This document shows, one piece after another, positions 12,901 to 27,900 of a stretch of DNA of 64,000 bases. The notes beneath the pieces were generated by a model. It saw nothing but the letters and a program-made list of their open reading frames with translations, was not told where the DNA came from and searched no databases. The stretch covers positions 5,352,501 through 5,416,500 of the forward strand of contig OX638133.1 in NCBI GenBank assembly GCA_951804985.1, read 5' to 3'. Position numbers and translations under genes: made by a program. Position 1 is the first letter of the stretch; every line of letters begins with the position of its first letter. Source of the stretch: Dryomyza anilis (Eukaryota > Arthropoda > Insecta > Diptera > Dryomyzidae).

Positions 12901-15900
12901 ATTGACATTTTAGTTTGATTTTACACTGCGCAATTCTTCGAAAGTCTTAACTTCCGGCTGTAGCGTATCAGCCCCTAATAGCGAAAAACGAAAAAATGGT
13001 ACATGTGTATTTTTATTTCTGACTGGCTTTCCGAATCTATTGACATAACATTGACATTTTCGTTTGATTTTACACTGCGCAATTCTTCGAAAGTCTTAAC
13101 TTCCGTCTGTAGCGTATCAGCCCCTAATAGCGAAAAACGAAAAAATGGTACATGTGTATTTTTATTTCTGACTGGCTTTCCGAATCTATTGACATAACAT
13201 TGACATTTTCGTTTGATTTTACACTGCGCAATTCTTCGAAAGTCTTAACTTCCGGCTGTAGCGTATCAGCCCCTAACAGCGAAAAACGAAAAAATATATT
13301 CTAGTCCATTCTCTAAAGAATTCTGAAGGTAATATCGAAATTTCCAGTATCTAGTCCAAAAAATGTAGAAACTACCGCTTAAAACAGGCGATGCGAGCGT
13401 TTTTGCTATGTTTTTCCCAATGTGCGCCGTTTGTAACACCCAGAAGGAAGCATCTCCGGTATGGAAAAGTATATATATTCTTGATCAGCATGACCTCCTG
13501 AGTCGATTTAGCAATGTCCGTCTGTCTGTTGAAATCTTGATTACAGAAAAACTAGAAGCGCTAAATAAATGAAACTCCTAATTTAGATTACTTATATATC
13601 TACGCTGTCTGTCATTGAAAATGATATGTGTAGGGTATTTATAGTCGGCTTAGACCGACTATAATTTTGATAATCCTAATAATAATCCTACTATAAAATG
13701 TCCTTACTTTAAAATTTCCCATGTGATCTAACCTTCCCAACTGGTTATTCTTATGATTTTTTGTATAGAACTTAATTATTTTTTTCAAGTTCTCCTATCG
13801 AGTTCTCTAAAACTAGTAAACCCATTTAAAAATATTGTTAAAAAGGTTTATTGGATGTTTAATTACCATCCATTTGATGTAACACTTGATCATATGACTT
13901 ATTTAGAACGCGAGATATTTACAAAAATATGTGACCACCTTTATGAAAGGTGGTCGATATCTTGTGAACCCATCCAAAGAAAAATCAGAATCAGGGAGTC
14001 ATTTTACATTACACAAAAATAGTATAGATTTCTGCGCGGAATGTCTGTTGTGTATTGTAATTAAAGAACAGACAAAACCTTGTGTTATAGTAACATTATT
14101 TAGTAAAAAAAATTCAAAATATGATTTCCATGTCTATAAACTGCTTGGTGTGTCTGCATGTTGCGATCCATTCGCATGCCTAACATTTTGTCTGGGTAAG
14201 AGAATTTAAAGCATCTGGAGAATTAAATGAATATATAGCAAATAGGAAAAATATTATTTCTGTATTTTAATTTCACCCAACTTTTATACCGTATGAGTTT
14301 AGCCTAGATTAAACTCGAAGCAAAGCCGTTACCATATCGAAAATTCAATTGAATTATAAAGGGTTTTTCAACAGGGACGCTACAAAAGTAGAGCGATAGG
14401 GACAGCAAACGACGCCATATTTCTTGCCACTTTTTTGACATTTCTCTTCAGTAAGGTTTGCCATTTCATGATGGAAAGATATACGAATTCGAATTTCAGT
14501 AGTAAATTTTAATAATTTCGACTCGTTGTTGGCTCGTATATCTTTCCATCATGAAATGGAAAAACCCTTGAAAAAAACTTTTGTAGCGCTCTTATTGAAA
14601 AACCCTTTATTAATTTAAATGTTAACATGCCGCATTTTACTCAGACAAAGCATTGATTTCTTTATATTTCTATCGTCTTTCGATTATTAAATTTTACTAA
14701 ACAAAAATTATTAACTCAAGCTGCAACTGATGACAAAATAAATAATAAATAAATTTAAAAATTAAATTTTTTAAAATTTCGGCATATAATACAACAATAT
14801 GTAATGTATATGTGATGTATGTAGTTATGCTCTGGTATGAATTAGCTTTAAATTGAATTTTAATTGATTTTATACAAGAATTGCAAAGTTAGTGTATTTT
14901 ATTAAATGTATTAATTATGAAAATAAAGGTTTATTATGTATTTATTGAAAAACAAGTTCTTAACATTGGGTTTTATGCTGTGAATTTGGTAACAATTACT
15001 CACAAAACATTGCTCTGTTTCGCCCTATAAAAATTAATGTTAGCGTATAAGTATATTTATAGTTTTTATGTGGTGTATAATTAATATAGTTTAAACGATA
15101 TTTGAGTTAAGTAGTAAAACAGCTTATGCCAAATATTATGCTAAAACTAAGAAATAGCAAAAAAAAAAATGTCTAATAATTACAAATGTTAACTTATTTT
15201 CAAATCTATGTATAATTTAATTTAAATTACCATAATTTTTACAAGTTAATTATTACAAGTTAACTAGCGCTATTATTATTGTATTTCGTGAATTTTGACA
15301 GAAGCTGAGTATTTTTATAAATATTAACTCTTTGTTGTGACAACGTGTGGTGTAGGTGTATTGCGATTAAATAAAATTATTCAATTTTTAAAAATTTATA
15401 AGTTGACGTTTTAGAGATAACATTTATTTTACTTTGAAATATATTAATGATTATGAGATAATAAAATAAAATTCACTTTCAAATTATTTTTTTTCATAAT
15501 TTAAATATAACAGAAATATTTCATATTTTTTTAAACCTAAATAAATGTTATCTCTTAAACGATTTTTTTTTATAATTAAAAACATTTAGATGTATTTTAA
15601 AAATAATAAAAACAAGAAGCGTTTTGAATTTGCATTCAAATAGTTAATGAACACCAGTTTTAATAAAAATTTAATATTTATATAAAATTTTAATTTGTTA
15701 TATTAGAAGAATAAGATGATATTATATTAAATAAATATAATTCGAAATATACCTGTGTAACTCTGAGCTCAGCCTGCGTGCGTCTTAGTTCGGCGGAAGC
15801 CTTATCCGCGCGCTCTTGAGCACGCTCCAGCTCTTGTGACGTGGTCAGAGTAGAGCGTCCGAATGTTGTCTGTTCCCGGGAGCAAAATAATATATTAGTA

Positions 15901-18900
15901 TTGAGTGACTAAAATTATCAGAATAAAATGCTCAGCAGGAAATTAAAACTGAAATTATTATGGCGAGTTTGCATTTTTTTTTTAAATAAATGTTCGGATT
16001 TAACGTGTAAAATAATTATTATTTTATATTTTTTTATGTCAATTTTTTTTATATATAAAATTTTGATTATTTTTAGTTTTTGTTTTTTATGCTCTTTACA
16101 AACTCACCATAGAATGTGGTTAAAACAAACATATTATTATTATAATTATATTGCATGTGCGTTAATGATGATGAGTGAATATTTTATAATTTCAATGTTT
16201 AATTTTTATAAATAAAAATGAGTGCATTTTGCGCTTGACACAACATTGATCCCAACAAACTAGAACAATCGTTAAACATATTTCTCATTTAACTAATGCT
16301 AAACAACTAAACAATTGCCTTGTTAGGACTCAAGGTAATTAATATTTTCTTAATCCAGACAAGGAATTTGTTGACACATAAACGTCATTCAAGGAACAAC
16401 CAATAAACCGCAATCAGCTTTTGAGAATTTTCTATATAAATATTATTTGAGACGTATTAAATACAATGATTGTATACTCACATTTCCTAAAAATATTTTC
16501 ATAATATTGGTAATGATTCCCGTTTAATAAAAAAAATTATTTCGAGTTTTTCTGATTAGATTTTTACATTCTTTATGAGTAGATAATGAGAAAGTAGCTT
16601 TTATCGGGACCATTAAGTGTTTATATAATGAATTTAATTGCGTTAACCTGACGAAAAACCGATTATTTAGCGATCGAACAAATTTCTATATGGTATAAAC
16701 ATCGTTTTCTTTACTTTCACACAGACTTACCGAAATTTTGCCAGACTCAAACATTAACTTTTGTACAGACTGAAAGGAAAAGTAGTCGGTATTTTTGTAG
16801 TCGATAAGTTTTTCTATTTTTGTATTGAGACGAGGCGAGGATTTTAACAGTTTCTACTTCATGGTACTACATTTGAAACGCTGAAGCAGTAAATGCGATT
16901 GTTTACTGGTTTGTGGGATACTATTTTTGTTGTATTAATTTGTCATTAATTTTGATATTTTTGTAATATACTCTGTAACAATCAGATTCAATATATACGT
17001 ACAATTGCATATTTTCTATACACATATTTGCATTAATAGCTTAATAATAACATCTAATTGGAATAAATTGTGATAGTGAATGAGTGCTATACTAACTAGG
17101 TCTAATGCTTGCTGTGTGCGATTTTTTTTTTGATAGTATATTGAATGTCTTAATGAATTTCTTAGTATTTCTTCAATATAAATATAAATTTCATGAACAC
17201 AACAAAAAAAATATATATATCCCAGATCTAAATATGATTTTTTGATGGACGTCAATATTCTAATCACGACCTCATACTCAGTTTTTTCAGATAGCCTCAA
17301 GTTTTTTCGAGTTATTACGTAATACAAATATATGAAAATTCTCATGTTTTTCTACATATTTTCGTCTTGAACTTTTTACAGATTTCAGTTGTCGATCTCA
17401 TTTCTTCTCTTAAGAAACCTTGAGGTAATATTTTGAAATAAACCTAATATAATTCGGATGGTTTTGTCCAAAGATTAAAAGATTTAGAGCAGAATAGAAT
17501 CTTGAAGTCCATCGGAAAATTATACTAAGATCGAGGATAAATAAAAAAGGCATCCATTTCATATCTAGTGCTATCAATTAAGTATGATTTTGCCTTATTA
17601 TAAGTTAATTCTTTATACATATGTAGTTTTTGTTTTTTTCATTGTGTATTTATCAAAAATGTATTGATACAAAATACCTATTTTATTATTGTCGATTATC
17701 ATTAAAACATTCAGTGAATTAGTGCTGTAAAGCTATAGAAACTGTGCAAAGCCTCTATAATTCAAATTGCAGACACTAAATATCCGGTGATTGCCAAATA
17801 ATTTTTATGTTGAATTCCCTGCTGGCAAATTGACTGACTCCATAGGGGGATCAGTTAATTCTCAGTTTTATAATGTGGATACGAAAAGCTTACTTTATGT
17901 AGTGTGGTCTGTTCATCTAGCTGCATCTAATATGATAAGTAGTAGGTAGTAGATAGGTATTAGGTAGGTAGTAGTAGGAATGTGTACATGTAAATAAGTA
18001 GCAGTTATATATATTGTAAATTATAGATAGCATTAAGTATAAGATACATATGTATAATGACATAGTATTTAAAATTAAATTGACAACATTTTTTTTTTGT
18101 TTTAACACTATTTCTTTTACAAATTGGTCATAATGCACGAGTACCTGCGAACGCTCCAAATCATGTTTCAGCCGTTCATTTTCCAACTCGAGTCGTGCTA
18201 TACGCTGCTTGGTCGACTCCCAGTCGGCGTTGCTGCGTCCCATCTCGCATGTGGCCTTCTCCAGTTCAGCCTTCGATTTGCCAAGTTCGCTCTGTGATGC
18301 CTCCAGTTTGATCTCCAGACGTTCACGCTCGGTGACGGCGCGCTCTAGGCGTGTATTGAGTTTTTCCACTTCACTTTCAACTGCACGCAGTTTGATCTTG
18401 TAGTCGGCTATTTCACGTTCATGCAATTCACGCTCCTCTTGCTTTTCATGTTCGGCACGATCACGTTGCTCGCGCAGCTGTGCCATCTGTTTTTCCTTGT
18501 CGCCGATAGCCTCCTCCAGGCTGGTGAGCGCACCTTCCGAGCTGCTGTGATGCGCCTGCATGGCAGAGAGACGTGCGCGTGCCATATCGACCTGGTTGTC
18601 TTTCTCTTTCAGCAGATCCTCAAGGTTTTCAATCTAAAATGTTAGTAGTTCGCATAATAGGGGTGGTTAAAAATGTAAACAAAATATATATATTTTATAA
18701 TGGTGCATTTTTCAACCTTGCGCTGCAACACACTGATCTTGCGATCCTTGATTTCCATGTGATCCTTGAGCTCGGTCAGTTCGCTCGTTAACCGATTGCG
18801 CTCCTGCACCGTTTGTAATGAACCTTGCGTTTTCTTCTCAATCAGGCGGTTCTTTTCTTCGAGGCGTGCACGCAATTCTTCCACATCGGCCTGCAGCATG

Positions 18901-21900
18901 TTGTAGTGTTCCTCCTTGGCGCATAGTGACTCCTTTAGTACGGCTATGTGACGCTGATAGTCCTGGGTCGTTATTTTGATAAATACAAATATTGCAGTAT
19001 TAATAATATTCGTGATATGAAGTCTTGCAATCATTGCATATGAAATCAACTTTTTTTTACATCACCATCACCCTCTACGAATTTGAGTAGAATTGTATTT
19101 ATTAAACATTAAAATTTGATTCAAATTTAAATACTATGGCTGGTCTTCACAAAAAAAAATCATCAATATGATGAATTTATTCATAAATATTATGAAGTTT
19201 TTCGCCACCTAGCAGATTTATCATATAGATGTCACCGTTCATTAAATGACGTATTTATGAATGCATTCATTATATATATGAACGAAATATTCAATACAAT
19301 GAATTTCAATCGTCATATTGATAAATATAATCAAATATCTATGAATAATTTAAAATTTTTTCAAAAAATTAAAAGTATGTTTAGAAAATTATTAGAAAGT
19401 AAAAGAAAAAAATTAATTTAAAAAAAAAATCCGATAAAAATAATCGAAAAAAAATGTGTGGGAAAAAAAATTGTCTGAAAAAATATTTGTCAAAAAAATC
19501 TTTTTTCAAAAAAAAAAAAAATAGTTTGAAATTCAAAAAATTTTAAAAAAGAAAAAAAAATGTTTTTGTTAAAATATATTTTTTATAAATATAACTTTGT
19601 ATTAATAAAAAGTTGTAATTATAAATAAATATATTAGAAATAATATTACTTAATTATGAATGTCGAGCAAGCATTATATAAGAAATAACATACAAGAACT
19701 ACTTGACAACTGAGAAATATGGAAAAAAAGAACGAAAAATAAATATTTTGATTTAAATTTGGTTTGATGAAAAGCATTCTCCAATATGATGTACATATAT
19801 TTGGTTTTTTATGTATTTGTTCATTAATATGATGAATCGTGTTCTTCACAAACAGTTAATCATATTGAAGAACACTTTTTCGACAGTTACAAGCGTTCAT
19901 CATATTTATGATCGCATTCATAACATGTCATAAATATTATGAATTGTTCTTCAATACAATGTATCGTGGTTTGAAGAACGGACTTCATCAATATGATGTA
20001 CATTTTTTGTCAGAGTTACTTCTCGAGATATAGAGCATTGAATATTGTAATATCAGCCATAAAATTAAAGCAATGTTATAAAATTTGAATTATATTAAGC
20101 ACTTTTGTGATTTTGGAGTTATTTGATCTCATTACTTTCGATATTTGAAATAATGTCGTAAACTAATTGGTTGATTTCAGAGTCAATGACTGATTTCAAA
20201 TGTGTTTGTTGATGTTCCCAAAGTAACACATTGGGGACATGTATTGATTACCTGATGTTGCTCCTCCAGGGTTTTCATTTTGGCCGCCATCGCCATAATT
20301 TCTTGATCCCTTCTTTGTATTTCAAGACGGAATTCGTCCAACTTTACGAATTATAAATAAATTTTAGGAAAAAAATAAATATGAATTTTGCGTGAAATTT
20401 AAAAGGTTATTGGTTAGGTTTGTTTTTTTTTTTTAGCAATATTTGAGTGATATTCGTGAAATTTAGATGAGTTTGTTGGGGAAATGATGTTGTGTATCGT
20501 TAATGTTAGAATAGTTACCGACATATGTAGCAGTAATGAAGGTTATGTTTGATCAATGAATGTTAAGTATTGTAGAGTAGTATTACAGTGTGTTATAGTG
20601 AAGTGTTGTAATATTTTGTACAGCATTGTAAAATAATTTATAGCAGACAGTAATGTATGTGGTTCTTTTAAGTAGTATGCGCCAAATTGTTTGTAGTCAT
20701 TAACGTGTTGTATATACAGTTACTAGATATAATGCTGGAATATTTAAATATCTAAATTATGAATATAGATATTAATATAGCAATGAATTGCAAAGATGAT
20801 GTAAATTAGATTTGATTAGTTTAGCGTAAAAGTGATTTATAGCTCAAAAATTTTTAACAATAAACTTCGAATGTATGTTTTTTAAAACACCGAATGCAAC
20901 GGTACAAATTAATAATCTTAAAAATTCAAAACCGTAAAATTCCATTTATTAAATTACCGATTTTATTTTGTTTTACTAAAAGGATATATGTGAATATTCC
21001 AGAAATTTGTTAAAAATTGTATATGAATCATTATTAAAAAAAGATTTCTTATTTTACCGATATATTTAAAAACCCTTACAACAACTGAGCCACTTTTACC
21101 ATTTTTCTGTAGATATAATAGATTGCCAAAATTCTGTAAATGTTGCGTATTTTTTTTTAAATAAAATTTTATTCATTCGACCATTAAATAGAAGGTTTTA
21201 ACTGTATAATATATATATATAATATATAAGAAAAAGCTTAACAATATATTATGAATAGTTATTGAAAGTTTTTTAAGACTTGACTGCCGGAGAGTATATA
21301 CTATTTACGAGAGTATAATATCTATACGTATAAATATTTATATATGTATTTATAGTTAGTATTTAGTTATAGTATGCAAATTATTTCATAATTCTTTTTT
21401 TTTAATAAAATTATACTTATGAAATATAAACTCATTGAACATACTTAAATAGAAAATATTATAAATAGAAAATTTATTTGTGTTAATAGTATTTTATTTT
21501 ATTTAAATAAATATAGTACTTAACATGCTTTAAATACTGAAAACAGTCGATTGCTTTGTATACATTATTTATGACCATTATGAACATTACTTACGATTTG
21601 TCTTTTAATATTGTTTTTGTATATTTATATTTTTGTATATTTAATTAAAAAAAAAATATATTTATATTAAAAAGGACTAAATATAAGGAATAACAAGAAA
21701 ATTTCTACATCAGAACTACCAAAGGCTTTAACGCTAGAAAAGTTCCCATATAACGTAATTTGTAGTAAGAGAAAAAGTATGCAAATAGAAATATTTTTTT
21801 GAAAATATATTAATATTGCTGTAGATCTCACTCATTTCCTATTTTTACTAATCTAAAAACTGAGATTTTACTTTAAGAAGAAACATTTTATATTTTTTTA

Positions 21901-24900
21901 AAGCTTAAAAGAAAATAACACTGAATGTTGCTTAAATTTCAACTTTATGATAACACTACTCAACAAATCGAGGAAAAATGTTTGACATGGAAATCCCATA
22001 CATCAATTCTATATAAATCTCGGTTGCTGATTTTGATTGCATACTCAGTTTTTTCTTCTATTATGTAACGTTTTTAAGAAAATTGCTATCGATATTTTAT
22101 AACTTTTTCAGACACTTTTTAGAATTAAAAAAAAATACGGACCCTTACACAAAAAGTTATCCAAAAAACTGTAAACGCAATTTTTCTTTCAATTGTCCAG
22201 ACTAATTACAATATACCAATAAATACTATTATTTCGATAGGTTTTGAAGATATTTGAATCTAAACTCGAAAAATATTGATTTTTTTTAGACTATTTTTGG
22301 AAGATTTTTTTAGCATTTTGGATCAAATGATAAATAACAATATGATTTATGGTTATGAAGTGAAAATACTAATTTTTTTGTAGTGGTTCTTATTTTTAAA
22401 ATATGCGAATTATTGAAATTTAAATATTTACATACAAATTACTGAAAAATTGCCGTTTTTACTCGAATTTTTCTCAAAGCGTAAACGTAAAGGTTTTTTT
22501 CAACAGGGACGCTACAAAAGTAGGGCGACAGGGACAGCAAACGACGCCATATTTCTTGCCGCTCTTTTGACATTTCTTTTCAGTAAGGTTTGCCATTTCA
22601 TGATGGAAAGATATACGAATTCAAATTTCGGTAGTAAATTTTAATAATTTCGACTCGTTGTTGGCTCGTATATCTTTCCATCATGAAATGGCAAACTTTA
22701 CTGAAGAGAAATATCAAAAGAGCGGCAAGAAATATGGCGTCGTTTGCTGTTCCTGTCGCTCTACTTATGTAGCGTCCCTGTTGAAAAACCCTTGAAAAAA
22801 ACGTTTGTAGCGCTCTTATTGAAAAACCCTTTAATAGGAAAAAAACTGAGTATGCAATAATAACTTTAAATATGAAGTAATTATGTTTTTAGATTAGTAT
22901 TTTTATTGCAAATTGATTTTATAAAAAGAGTATCATAATTAAGTTCTCAGGGAATATTTTAAAAAGTGCATCAATTAGAAAAAAGTTTATAATTTTGATA
23001 GTTCGGACTATGCTCCACATAACCATGCATTGCTTTTTTTGTATATCATTAAATCCTAAATGATAAAAAAAATCCCAATTTTCCGAGTTTAGATTTAATT
23101 ATCTTAAAAACGTAATAGAATAGTAGCATTCATTAGTACATTAAAATTAGTCTAGACAAGTAAAAGAAAGATTGCGTCTAAGTTTATTTTTTTAAACTAT
23201 GTTTACACAGAACTATTTTTTTTTTTCGTCGTGGTGAGTGGTGAGAACGTCGTGGGTGAGAACGGCTTAAAAATACTATTGCAATTTTCTGAAAAACGTT
23301 ACGTAATAATAAAAAAAAACGGAGTATGCAATCAAACTCAACACTAGCGAATTATATAGAATTGATGTATGGTATGTTCATGGCAAAAATCGTGTTGGAT
23401 AGTGTGTTTTATTGCTGAATTTCATTTTGGAAATGCTTAATTTAAATGAAATGTGAGTTAAGAATAGGAAAATACAAGTGTTTAAGTTTAGTGTAGTATT
23501 TAAAGAGCATTATGAGACACATTTTGAAAGCATACTATTTTTTTTAATATCTTGAATTATTCTTATTGTAATAAAGTAATTTTTTTGAAAAGCTTAATTT
23601 AATACTTGTTATATGGGTAACCATTCTTTATTTCCTAATACAAATAAAAATATTTTGAAAAAAAGGTGATTTTTTTTTACATGAAAGTGTGCTGCTTGTT
23701 TTAGAAACTGTCTAGTAATAAATCAGATATTTTATTTCGTAAAGAGAAAATGCATTTGAATAGATGTTACCAATCGCTAACATTTCATTAATCACTAAGG
23801 TATAAAGTATAAGAGTACAATAACTATTAGTAGTAATTACTATCTAAGCAATGCTTAACATTTTATGTTTGTCTGTATATATATAAACTAGTTTATTTTT
23901 TATGTTAATATATTCATTGTTTACAACGCTCACAAAATCTCATTTCATTTTTTTTTATATTCTTTTTTAACAATTCATTATAATTGACCTGCTTTACTAC
24001 ATTTCGAATCACACTCTAAATACTTTGTTTGGTTTTTTTTTTTGGTTTTTGTTTTCAGTTTACATTTTCACATTTAATTTTCTAAAATATTAATAATAAT
24101 AAAAGTTGAACTTTATTAAGGACTTTGCTTTTAATTTAATTATTTAGGTTTTGATTTTCATAAACATTTCAAAATCATCAACTTCTTGTGATTGTTTAAA
24201 CTTATAAATACAAGTAAAAAAAAAACATATTTGTTGTATGTACAGTCTTTATATAGTTGAGACGAAGAATTCGAGCATCGATTATATTTATGAAGATTGC
24301 CCTGAGTTCTCGTTTATTTCATGTATATATTATGTATGTATGCTAATATCTAAAGAACTTTAAACAAAGTTCGAATATTCTGTTATGGAGTTCTTGTTTT
24401 ATTTATTTTTATTGTATCTATTTTATGTTTAACTATGGCTAGGTTTAATTTGGCTATTAGGACAATTTGCTTATAAATATTGAACTTCTTAAATGCCCAT
24501 TTTCATCTGCATGACGGGAGAAATGTCTCCTTGTATTACGACACGATACTTAAATAATTCAACGGAACCCTATATAGTTTGAAGGAATGCATGCATGGAT
24601 ACTTTATGATTTTAGTTATGACAAATATATATGCTCTAATAAATCGGCTATAAGTACCTACTCTACATAATTAGCATAAACAAAATACCGTATTTAAAAT
24701 CGTGGCACGTAATGTTGGTGTTTTTATGTTATTCGATGCAATACCCACAATTTTTGGTATATAAAATTAATTTCACTAAGTTCAAAATTCTTTCACTAAC
24801 ACTTTTTTAAGACTACGTAAAAACTACTATTTAGATTGAGGTTCTAAGGAGCCAAATAATTAAATTATGTTTTGTCTAATTGAGTAATACTTGATTATAG

Positions 24901-27900
24901 TTACGTGTTGCAAAGTTTTTCTTATTATTTAAGATTTTTCAAGCGGTTCATTGCGAAATAAAACCCAAATCAATTCGGCGAATTTTTGATATTTTGAGTA
25001 CAAGCAAAAATATTAGCATATTTGGATTACAGATGTTTTACTTGGTAAAGTTTTATTTCTGGATATATTTGCTATGAAATTTTATTGTATATAGTAAAGT
25101 CGAAAAATATATTAATTGAAAATTGTTTTTAAACCCATATAATGAAAATATGAATAAAAAGTAATATAAATTTAAAAGATTTTGAACCCGAAATAGGAAA
25201 AATATCTATCCACTGATCATGTATATTCTTATTATCGTATGACTACATTTCATTTCCATATAAAAATGAAAAAATGGATTTCATTTGCTTATTGAATCGA
25301 CCGTCTGTCCAATATTTCTGTTTTGTCATGTATCATATAGACATATTAAACAATATATATAAAACAATTAGTCCTGTATCGTCAAAATGTCGTTAACTAC
25401 AATTAGCAACAAATATCGTTAGGTGGTATTCCAAACATAGTTCGCTATGATATCACTTCTTAACCAAATAAGGAACATTTTTTTGTCATCCCACATATCA
25501 ATTCTATATAATTCGCGGTTTTCACAGTTTTTTCTATTATCGATATTTTAGGCCCTTTTCAACCAATTTTTTGAATTAAAAAAATTACAGTACTTTACAC
25601 AACTATTTATCTTCCAATTTGTCAAGACTAATTACAATATACCGATAAATACTATTATTCCGATAGGTTTTTAAGATATTTGAATCTAAACTGGAAAAAT
25701 ATTGATTTTTTAAACTATTTTTGACGATTTTTTAGCATTTTGGATCTAATGATAAAAAAGAAAAAACCACACAGTTTCCGTTCAAAATTGTTTAAAATGC
25801 TTGTATATTTTACATACAAATGACTGAAAAATAGAAATTTTTAGCCGAATTTTTCTCAAAAACTGTACGTAATAGGAAAAAAACTGAGTATGCAGTAAGA
25901 ATAACCATTCTTTAAATATGAAGTAATGATAATTTCAGATTACGGGCATTAGTATTTTTTTTTTTTTGAAAATTGGTTATAAAAATTAATACCAAAATAA
26001 GTTCTCAGTGCATATTTTATAAAGTGGTGCAATTAGTAAAAAGTTAGTAATTTTGATAGTTTTTTTGGACTATGCTCTAGATAACTATATGTTTATCATT
26101 AATTTCTGAATGGTAAAAAAAAATATCCAAAAAATTAAAATTTTCCGAGTTTGGATCCAATTACACTTAAACGTATTGGAATATTAGCATTCATTTGTAT
26201 ATTAAAATAAGTCTGGACCATTTAAAGGAAAATTGCGTTTACATTTTTTTGTTAAACTATTTTTGCACAGAACTATATTTTTTTTAAATCTAAGAAGTGG
26301 GTGAGAAGGGCTTAAAAATACTTTTGCAATTTTCTCAAAAACTTTACATAATAGAAAAAAACTAAGTATGCAGTCAAACTCAGCACCACCGAATTATATA
26401 GAATTGATGTAGAATTGATGTATAGAATGGCCATGGCAAAAATCGTGTTGTTTAGTGTATTTATCGTCAGCTGTCATCGTTAAAGTACCTACCGAAAATT
26501 ATCGATGCGACAGAGTTGAACATTTTATAGTTGTTAGCTAGTTTACGTCGTTAAAAATCTTTCCGATTTTATTTATTTTTCTATGTTTTCTCATAACGAT
26601 CGATAACTTAGTTAGCGATATCGTTATGGAGTTACGGAATCGCGCTACTACTGATTGAATAGCTGATTGACTTACTGAAATCTGGCTCAACGATATAGAT
26701 CATCTTTATTTACGCTCATTAAAATTAAAAGTAGTTAATAGGATAAATTATTATTTTAATAGCTAAATCTCATAAAATACTACAAAATACTGTTAAATAC
26801 TATTAAATTGTGTTTATATGCAAATATTTATGTTTTGTATACTATTGAATCAATAACTGTCCTGTTGACTAATTATAATGGCATTATTTTTCTGAGTGTA
26901 TTTATCTCCTTCGCACTTTTGGGAGCGAATATTTCAGATGCTGCTGTCAATATAAAACCTAACAAATTAAACATTCTCAACATTCTTTACGATATTAAAC
27001 CGGTTCAACGTAGTTTTAGCAATTATATTTGCTAAAACTGCGCCGACTAAATTATTTGCTGCATTGACGTACAAATATTCATATTAGCAATTGCTTATAT
27101 AATGAAGAATAGTTAATGTTTTCATTACAATTAATGTGGTTGTTATATTTACGTCAATTATTTTATTCTGTGTATCGTTGTCCCCTGTATCTGTGTATCG
27201 TTCGCTAAATTTTTCAAAGTTTTAACCCTGATTTATTATGTTTGAATACAATTTGTTTCGATACAATATTATCACCCTATTTAGTTTTAAATGAAAAGGA
27301 AGAAGAACTTTAAATAGTAATTGCAATATAAACGGAAATTTCTACATACTTTAGTATCTACTCATTTTTGGGGGAAAAAAGCAGCATATTTATTATATAT
27401 GTATATATGTGTATGTAGTTTTATTATATGCAAGTGTAGGTAATATTTATCAATTAATGAATTCTGTTGAAGTTTTTCGTATGGCAAGGGGGGGCGGGCT
27501 ATGTGTAAAGTATGCTTCAAAGTTACAATACCATGAGTGTATGACCTAATGTACATTGTACAATATGGCTTGCTTCAGACTCCAGAGATTAATACGTTGT
27601 ATAAGTAAATATCGTAGTTTATGTATACGCTAAAATTAATACTTGTTTGATGTAAAGATTTAAAAATTACTGAACAACTGCGGATTTGGTATTTTGAACT
27701 TTCGGATAATGCAAGCTATTTTGTATTTATTTAAGTATATTAAGTATAGGGTTATGATTAGTTTATATAGTTTGCTTGTATAAATAGTATTATATATTTA
27801 AAGACTATATTTGTAATTATTTCGATGATTTCCAAAAATTTTCCCAATTTTGCACACGAATCAAAAGCGAAAAATGCATTTTAAGAATATATAATAAGTT

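Larger units (their letters stand above)
10279..15752 (-). other. brp intron 10, repeat-bearing
   Basis: 5.5-kb intron. 10279-11360 is featureless AT-rich DNA. About 11370-13680 is a dispersed-repeat copy with a 149-bp tandem array inside. 13740-14210 has two overlapping open frames without homology that I recognise. 14357-14609 is an M1 MITE. The rest is AT-rich. Confidence 0.7.
15870..18144 (-). other. brp intron 9 with candidate microexons
   Basis: 2275 nt, AT-rich, with microexons A and B as the only structured content. A 109-codon minus-strand open frame at 17016-17345 is Ile/Tyr/Leu-rich AT noise. Confidence 0.6.

Noticed and set aside
13753..14209. Two overlapping plus-strand frames of about 90 codons
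   Set aside because: They contain Cys-rich and FTKICDHLYERW-like parts that might be a decayed gene, but I recognise no family and see no splice or promoter context.
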